DNA of 38,435 nt, from positions 1-38,435 of the forward strand of contig JAKOSN010000053.1 of the NCBI GenBank assembly GCA_029777335.1, read 5' to 3'. The DNA is from Planctomycetota bacterium (GTDB taxonomy: Bacteria > Planctomycetota > Planctomycetia > Gemmatales > Gemmataceae). This document shows positions 33,517-38,435 of the stretch, in pieces (within the stretch, counting starts at the first letter, position 1; each line of letters starts with the position of its first letter). The notes below the pieces were generated by a model. That model ran no database searches. It was not told the DNA's origin and was given only the letters and a program-made list of their open reading frames with translations. A program made the position numbers and the translations under genes.

Positions 33517-35808
33517 TTAGTTCGGGCCAGCGATCTCGCGTGCCTTCATCAGGTAATAGGCCAGAATCGCCCAGGGCAGCAGATAGCCCACCAGGAGCAG
33601 AAACGCCGGCAACATGTCCTGGGTAACCACGGCGATGTTAAAGCCGTTGGCCACGTAATCGGTGAAATCGAATCGATCGATATCCGGGAGGAGATTCATG
33701 ACCCGCCCGACCACCCAGCGAAAGACCACATCGGAGCCGGTGGCCACCTTGGTCGCTGTCGTTTCCTCCAGCGGAATGTTCATGTTCTCGCGTTTGACCA
33801 GGCGGAAGAACGATTCCAGCGGGCCCCCGCCCACATTGCCCCCGCGCGCCAGGCTCTCGATAAAGTCGCGGAAGATCCCGCCGATGTAGAGAACCGCCGC
33901 ACACAGCCAGCTGATCACCCCGCCCAGCTCCGTGCTCAGGAAAACGCTCAGCCCAATCATCAGACACAAACGGAGCCACAACCCGAACGACCCCTTGTAG
34001 AAGTTCCAGGCGAAGGCGGCCATGTCGCGCCCCCCCTGCGGATCGTCGGCGCGGAAGTAGAGATCGTACTTCGCCATCCCGACAAACTGCGTGCGCGTAT
34101 CACAACGAACACGCACGCGGAACGGCGGACGGGCTTGCCCTTTCTTCTCCAGCTCGGCCAGGGTGCTCTCATCCTCCCGCGCCTGGCGCAGCATCTCCTC
34201 GGCCTGGTAGAGTTCGGTCTGGCTGCGGCTCAACTGCCCTTCGAGCGCCAGCAATCCCTGTTCTTCCTCGGGGGTCAGTCGCAGTTGCGCGGGATCGATC
34301 CCTGGCAAAACCGCTTCCAGGGACGCCGTTCCCCCCATCAGCCCGGTTCCAGCCCCCAGCAAGGTGGCCTGCTGACGCCGCAACAGACTGGTCCCCAGCG
34401 ACACTCCGCCGGCACTGGCCAGGACCGCCTTCGCCTGCCGGCTGCGCAGCGGTTCGATCGTCTGGATCAGGTCGGCCGCCCGCTTGCGCAGCTCCTGCAC
34501 GGTCACTTCGTGTTTGGCGACCACCTGCTGCAAATCCCCCCGGCTGATCCTCTGGTTCTTGAGGATGCTCGCCGGGATATCTACAAAGAGAGTCTTGTAA
34601 TCGGTGATCTGTTTTCCGCCCACCTCGTAGTACCCGTACTCCTCGGCCAGGGCGTTTGCGCCTTCTGGAGTGTTCTTGCGCGGGTCACTGTTGTACACCT
34701 GCGCATTGCGCGGCCGAAACCGCCAGGTCTCGAACAGGAAGGTGCAGGTAACGCCCTTATTTTCCTCACCCTTGGTGGTGCGGTAGATGTCCAGGTTGAA
34801 CTCGCAGCGGAGGTCTTTCCGCTCAGCGAGCTTGCCGGGCATGTCGGTGAAGGTCCACACGGCATACTGCGCGGGTTTCCCACGCGTGGGCCCGGAGATA
34901 TAGCTGCGATAGTCCCACTCCCGGCCCACGTTTTCTGGGTTCAGGGTGTTCTTTTCGCCCACCTCGTTCATCGTCTCGAAACTGAGCGCCCCGTACACTG
35001 GATCGCGGGCCTTGATACTTTCGCTGGCCGCGTCGGGATTGGTGCTCCGGAGAACAAAACCCAGGCTGAGCGTGGTCAATATCACCAGCACCAGCGTCAT
35101 CAACAGGGTGTAGCCAAAAAAGCGGCCCAGGACGATCTCGAAGCGTTCCACAGGCTTGGTCACCACCGTGTGAATCGTCTGCTGCTTGATATCGTTGGGA
35201 ATGCTGAAGGCTGAAACCAGGCCGGCACTCACCAGCAACAGAATTGTCATGGCAAAGGAGACAATTTGCACGGAGCTGCGCACCTGGTCCTCGGGCTTGC
35301 TGCGCACAAACCAGTTGGCGAAGAGGAAGATCAACAGCAACCCACAGAAGACATAGAGCACCCGGCGACGGATCGCTTCCTTGAAACTCAGTCGCGCCAA
35401 CGCCCCGATGCGACGCAGACGCAGTTGAAGGAGGTTCTCAAGAAAGTTGAGCGCAAAAGCCAGCAGCGCAAGTCCCCCGGCAGCGCGCAAGCCCCAGGTG
35501 ATGGCGTCCGGCACCCACGGCGCGAACGGTTCCTGCCCCGGATGCAACACTTCCGGAAGAAAGAGAACTCCGACGCCGACATAAAGCACGGTGAACAGAA
35601 GGCAAAGCACCCAGAACAGCGGCATGAGCCGGTCGGAGGGGAAGATGGGCAGCCGTCGGCGCCAGGCCAGCAATTTGACGGCACCTCCTCCCCACACCAC
35701 CAGGGCCGCCAGCGCCCCGACAATCTGGAGCCACGTCCAGAGTCCGCTGGTCAGGATGCGTTCAAGGGTCAGCGGATCGCGTTCGAGAACCAGAGCGGCA
35801 AACATCAT
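33517..35808 (-). CDS. ABC-2 type permease with large extracytoplasmic domain
   Basis: The 763-residue protein has about six membrane segments in residues 20-255, a large soluble region of about 380 residues (255-635), and three to four more segments in 640-755. The first half has the pattern of ABC-2 permeases (FSIPNDIKQQTIHTVVTKPV, just after segment 5). The soluble part includes a long coiled-coil-like stretch (RSQTELYQAEEMLRQAREDE). It should form the membrane channel with the ATPase encoded 57 bases upstream. The substrate is unknown; exported glycan, lipid or protein is possible. The start is ATGATG at 35808/35805 with a weak ribosome site. Confidence 0.88.
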   Translation of the reverse strand: MMFAALVLERDPLTLERILTSGLWTWLQIVGALAALVVWGGGAVKLLAWRRRLPIFPSDRLMPLFWVLCLLFTVLYVGVGVLFLPEVLHPGQEPFAPWVPDAITWGLRAAGGLALLAFALNFLENLLQLRLRRIGALARLSFKEAIRRRVLYVFCGLLLIFLFANWFVRSKPEDQVRSSVQIVSFAMTILLLVSAGLVSAFSIPNDIKQQTIHTVVTKPVERFEIVLGRFFGYTLLMTLVLVILTTLSLGFVLRSTNPDAASESIKARDPVYGALSFETMNEVGEKNTLNPENVGREWDYRSYISGPTRGKPAQYAVWTFTDMPGKLAERKDLRCEFNLDIYRTTKGEENKGVTCTFLFETWRFRPRNAQVYNSDPRKNTPEGANALAEEYGYYEVGGKQITDYKTLFVDIPASILKNQRISRGDLQQVVAKHEVTVQELRKRAADLIQTIEPLRSRQAKAVLASAGGVSLGTSLLRRQQATLLGAGTGLMGGTASLEAVLPGIDPAQLRLTPEEEQGLLALEGQLSRSQTELYQAEEMLRQAREDESTLAELEKKGQARPPFRVRVRCDTRTQFVGMAKYDLYFRADDPQGGRDMAAFAWNFYKGSFGLWLRLCLMIGLSVFLSTELGGVISWLCAAVLYIGGIFRDFIESLARGGNVGGGPLESFFRLVKRENMNIPLEETTATKVATGSDVVFRWVVGRVMNLLPDIDRFDFTDYVANGFNIAVVTQDMLPAFLLLVGYLLPWAILAYYLMKAREIAGPN

Positions 35809-35865
35809 GGCTGGTCGTCATCCCCTGTCTGGTCGCGGTTGATGCGGCGAGGTTGCGCCAAAGGA

Positions 35866-36822
35866 TTACTGTTTCTCGCGGATGGCGTCCTGGGGCAAAT
35901 TGGCCGGGGGAGTGGGAGGCGCCCCCGCCCCAGGAATCTCGGGGAGATACCGTCGCCCCGGTCGTGCCTTGCTTTCCTCGACGATCTTGAGGAAGTAATC
36001 TTCGAGCGTGGTCGTCGGGTGCCCAATGCTATCGACCTCCCCGCCGTGGCGACGCAGCACCTCTTCCAGTTCCCGTCGCAACGTCTCGTTGATCTGAACT
36101 CCCGATGCCCGCAATTCCAGGCGATTGATGTCCTGCAACAGGGTGCTTACCTCGCCCAGCGCCTGCAATTCGCCCTCGTTCAGAATGGCGATTCGATCGC
36201 ACACGTCCTGCACATCTTCCAGTCGATGGCTGCACATCAACACCGTCTTCTGCCGCTTTTTCAGCGACAGGATCAGGTTCTTCATCCAGCGGGCCCCAAG
36301 CGGATCCAGACCCGAGGTAGGTTCGTCGAGAATCACCAGATCCGGATCGTTAATCAGCGCCTGCGCCAGGCCGATACGCTGTCGCATCCCCTTGGAATAC
36401 TCCTTGAGGATGCGCTTGCGATCACGTTTCAGTCCGACCATCTCGATCAGTTCCTGAGCGCGTTTCTCGCGCACCTCGGGCGTCATGTTAAAGAGCCGCC
36501 CATAGAAATCGAGCGTCTCCTCGGCATTCAGAAAGCGATACAGATAGGATTCCTCGGGGAGATACCCAATGCGCTCATTCTTCTTGACATCGGCCGCCGG
36601 CTGCCCGAAAACCATCGCCTCCCCTTCGGTCGGGAACAGGAGCCCGAGGAGCAACTTGATCGAGGTGGTTTTCCCCGAGCCGTTGGGGCCGAGCAGGCCA
36701 AAGACCTCGCCCTGGTAAATCTCCAGGTTGAGGGCACGCAGAGCGACCTTCTTCTGGCGTCCCCAGAAGTCGCGATAAGTCTTGGTCAGGTTGCGAGTTT
36801 CAACAACGACTTCGCGGGCCAT
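35866..36822 (-). CDS. ABC transporter ATP-binding protein
   Basis: The 318-residue ATPase has Walker [10 protein letters not shown] (45-53), a Q-loop region [10 protein letters not shown], the signature [15 protein letters not shown] (the LSGGQ variant common in ABC-2 exporters), Walker [14 protein letters not shown] and the H-loop CSHRLED. The C-terminal 90 residues carry the extra domain usual for drug/polysaccharide exporters, ending in a Pro-rich tail. ATG 36822 has GAGGTGG about 8 bases upstream. It is the first gene of the three-gene operon and powers the permease after it. The cargo is unknown. Confidence 0.93.
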   Translation of the reverse strand: MAREVVVETRNLTKTYRDFWGRQKKVALRALNLEIYQGEVFGLLGPNGSGKTTSIKLLLGLLFPTEGEAMVFGQPAADVKKNERIGYLPEESYLYRFLNAEETLDFYGRLFNMTPEVREKRAQELIEMVGLKRDRKRILKEYSKGMRQRIGLAQALINDPDLVILDEPTSGLDPLGARWMKNLILSLKKRQKTVLMCSHRLEDVQDVCDRIAILNEGELQALGEVSTLLQDINRLELRASGVQINETLRRELEEVLRRHGGEVDSIGHPTTTLEDYFLKIVEESKARPGRRYLPEIPGAGAPPTPPANLPQDAIREKQ

Positions 36823-37000
36823 GGTCGGGCCACCTCAGAGTAGAACTAGCGCACAATCCGCGCAACGGAGCACCCCATCTCACGGCAGTACGCGACAAGT
36901 GTCGCCAGGGTTCATGGACAATCTTCGGGAGAATGCTGGCTCGCGACAAGATGGGGCGAAGGGATGCACGGGAGGGAGCGGGAGATCCCTGGCGCGATTG

Positions 37001-38435
37001 TTAACAGTTGTTCATGGTTTCCGCCACAGCCAGGCGGTACGGCGCCAGGGCCGCCAGACGCGATCCCGGGGACGCCTTGGCGATCTTCTGGTCAAGCTGC
37101 TCCTGGATCGTCTCCGGCAACCGGGGGACGAGCACGCTCTGAATCAACCGTTGCAGTTGATAACTGTGCGTCCGGTCCATCAAGGCGCGCTCGACCTCTT
37201 GCCAGGTGACCGCTTCAGGAGGGATTCGGGCCAGGATTTCCCGGGCCAGCCGGTCCGCCGTGGTGGGTTGCAGCCAGGTCATCGCCAGGTCGAGCAGGGG
37301 CAGGGCATTTGTCAGCGTGCGGGTCGCACAGAGTTGCAGGAGATTCCAGGCTGTTTCTGCCTGGGCGGAGTCTTCCCCTTCCAGTGCAAGGAGCCACGAC
37401 AGACGATTCGACCAGTCGACCGACGCCGGCACACCTTCTCGCAAAGGAGCAAGTTCCGCCTGCCCAAACCCGCGGGCCCAGATCAGCACCTCGTCGAAAC
37501 ATCCTGGTCCCTCGGGGAGCGCCGCGGTCTGGGCCAGACATTCACGAACCACCGTGAGGCGCACCTTCGTAGGCAACTGGGTGACATCGATCAACCCCAT
37601 CATGCGTCCGCCCCAGGAGGGTTCCCCCGCCGTCGGCAGTTGTTGCCAGCAAGCGATCGCCAAGGCCATCCCCTGTGCGGCCCGCTGTCTGATCGCACGT
37701 TCAAAGCGCGCATCGCGCAATTGACCGGGAAATTGTTCCTGCACCCGCTGCCACCAGGCGAGCGCCTCCTGCGGCGTCCGCTCCAGTAGCTCCCTCCGTC
37801 GAGGGAGATCATGAACGGCTCGCGCCAACCCATTGATTTCGGGATGGCTCCGCAGGGTGTTCCGAACCAGCGTGGCGGCCTGGCGATCGCGCAGGGAGGA
37901 GGCCAGCACCTGTTCAAGCGGTTTCGCCGACCCTTCGAGCAAGGCAAAGGAGCGCAGGAGCGGGAGCAGGCGATTCCGTTGCTCCGCACTGGCACATCCG
38001 GCGAGAGCCGTTTCGGCAAGCAACTTGCGCAATCGATCGCGTAGTCGCGGCGAGCCAATCTCGCGCACCAACCCCACGCGCACCGGATCGCGCAGCAGTG
38101 GCTCCAGAGGCCCCAGGGGACGCCACACCGCACGTGCTGCCTGACACGCCTCTTCCTGCCCGGTGCGTATCACTGCCACCGCAAACTTGATCGAGTAACG
38201 CGATCGTTTAAGAAGACGAAGCAGCTCCGGCCCGTCCTGCGCACACCCCTGCGTTCCGAGCGCCAGGGCGATTTCCTGACGCTCATACTCCGAGACCGCG
38301 TGCAGATGTTTGCGCAGGCTCGGGGCCAGGGAGGGAGCCACCTCCTGTTGCAAGAGCGTCACGATCAGCGGCGACAGGTCCGGGCGCCATTCGCTCAGAC
38401 CGCGCTGTAACGGCACCACCTCGCCCTCGCGAAGC
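37001..38435 (-). CDS. Helical-repeat protein, N-terminus beyond the window
   Basis: The frame is open to the right edge, so the true start lies outside; 478 codons are visible. The sequence is almost all helical, with repeated leucine-rich pairs such as LRKLLAETALAGCASAEQRN and LLPLLRSFALLEGSAKPLEQ, like degenerate HEAT repeats, and no membrane segment in the visible part. I recognise no catalytic motif. It ends in NNC-TAA. The ABC operon follows on the same strand after 178 bases. It may belong to the same class of planctomycete HEAT proteins as the gene at 26355-27986; this is inference. Confidence 0.75.
   Translation of the reverse strand, partial: LREGEVVPLQRGLSEWRPDLSPLIVTLLQQEVAPSLAPSLRKHLHAVSEYERQEIALALGTQGCAQDGPELLRLLKRSRYSIKFAVAVIRTGQEEACQAARAVWRPLGPLEPLLRDPVRVGLVREIGSPRLRDRLRKLLAETALAGCASAEQRNRLLPLLRSFALLEGSAKPLEQVLASSLRDRQAATLVRNTLRSHPEINGLARAVHDLPRRRELLERTPQEALAWWQRVQEQFPGQLRDARFERAIRQRAAQGMALAIACWQQLPTAGEPSWGGRMMGLIDVTQLPTKVRLTVVRECLAQTAALPEGPGCFDEVLIWARGFGQAELAPLREGVPASVDWSNRLSWLLALEGEDSAQAETAWNLLQLCATRTLTNALPLLDLAMTWLQPTTADRLAREILARIPPEAVTWQEVERALMDRTHSYQLQRLIQSVLVPRLPETIQEQLDQKIAKASPGSRLAALAPYRLAVAETMNNC

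Noticed and set aside
31487..35214. Long plus-strand frames opposite the ABC operon
   Set aside because: High-GC antisense frames; the minus strand carries the permease and its partner with good starts.

Overview
The window reads as chromosomal DNA of a high-GC planctomycete, most likely of the Gemmata group. The evidence is the family content: a cytochrome-like DUF1549/DUF1553 protein followed by a DUF1501 protein, several exported WD40, HEAT and TPR proteins, a signal-peptide VWA protein, and an ABC-2 operon with a very large permease. I see no rRNA, no convincing tRNA, no transposase and no phage block. The lineage is inferred from family content, not from a marker gene.

Layout, left to right. 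1-878 (-): exported HEAT/WD40 protein, cut by the window edge. 1032-2393 (-): exported protein with two carboxymuconolactone decarboxylase (CMD, AhpD-like) domains. Its second redox cysteine is encoded by an in-frame TGA and is followed at the expected distance by a SECIS-like hairpin, so I read it as an undescribed selenoprotein. 2598-4285: an SDR oxidoreductase, a small minus-strand gene with its own intrinsic terminator, and a DinB-like protein. 4357-5511 (-): TPR/EF-hand lipid-free exported protein. 5942-7444 (+): small unknown protein and phosphatidylserine decarboxylase. 7955-9903 (-): an unknown protein and an RMD1/YagE-like membrane protein. 10034-16034 (+): MgtC/DUF4010 transporter-like protein, then the DUF1549/1553 and DUF1501 pair. 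16084-19739 (-): membrane-anchored TPR protein and an ArsR-type regulator. 20173-21264: UbiX and a convergent unknown. 21439-26275 (+): M2/M3-like metallopeptidase and a 21-blade WD40 protein. 26355-29316 (-): HEAT/propeller protein and VWA protein. 29524-31438: transglutaminase-like protein and a convergent LmbE-type deacetylase. 31538-36822 (-): ABC ATPase, permease and a membrane-anchored partner in one operon. 37001-38435 (-): helical-repeat protein, cut by the window edge.

Most genes look like independent housekeeping or cell-envelope functions. The clear multi-gene units are the ABC operon and the DUF1549/DUF1501 pair. Many gene ends, especially between convergent genes, are marked by long GC-rich hairpins, most without a U-tract. 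The best candidate for something new is the CxxU (Cys-x-x-Sec) CMD protein; it needs a check for selA, selB, selC and selD elsewhere in the genome, since none lies in this window.
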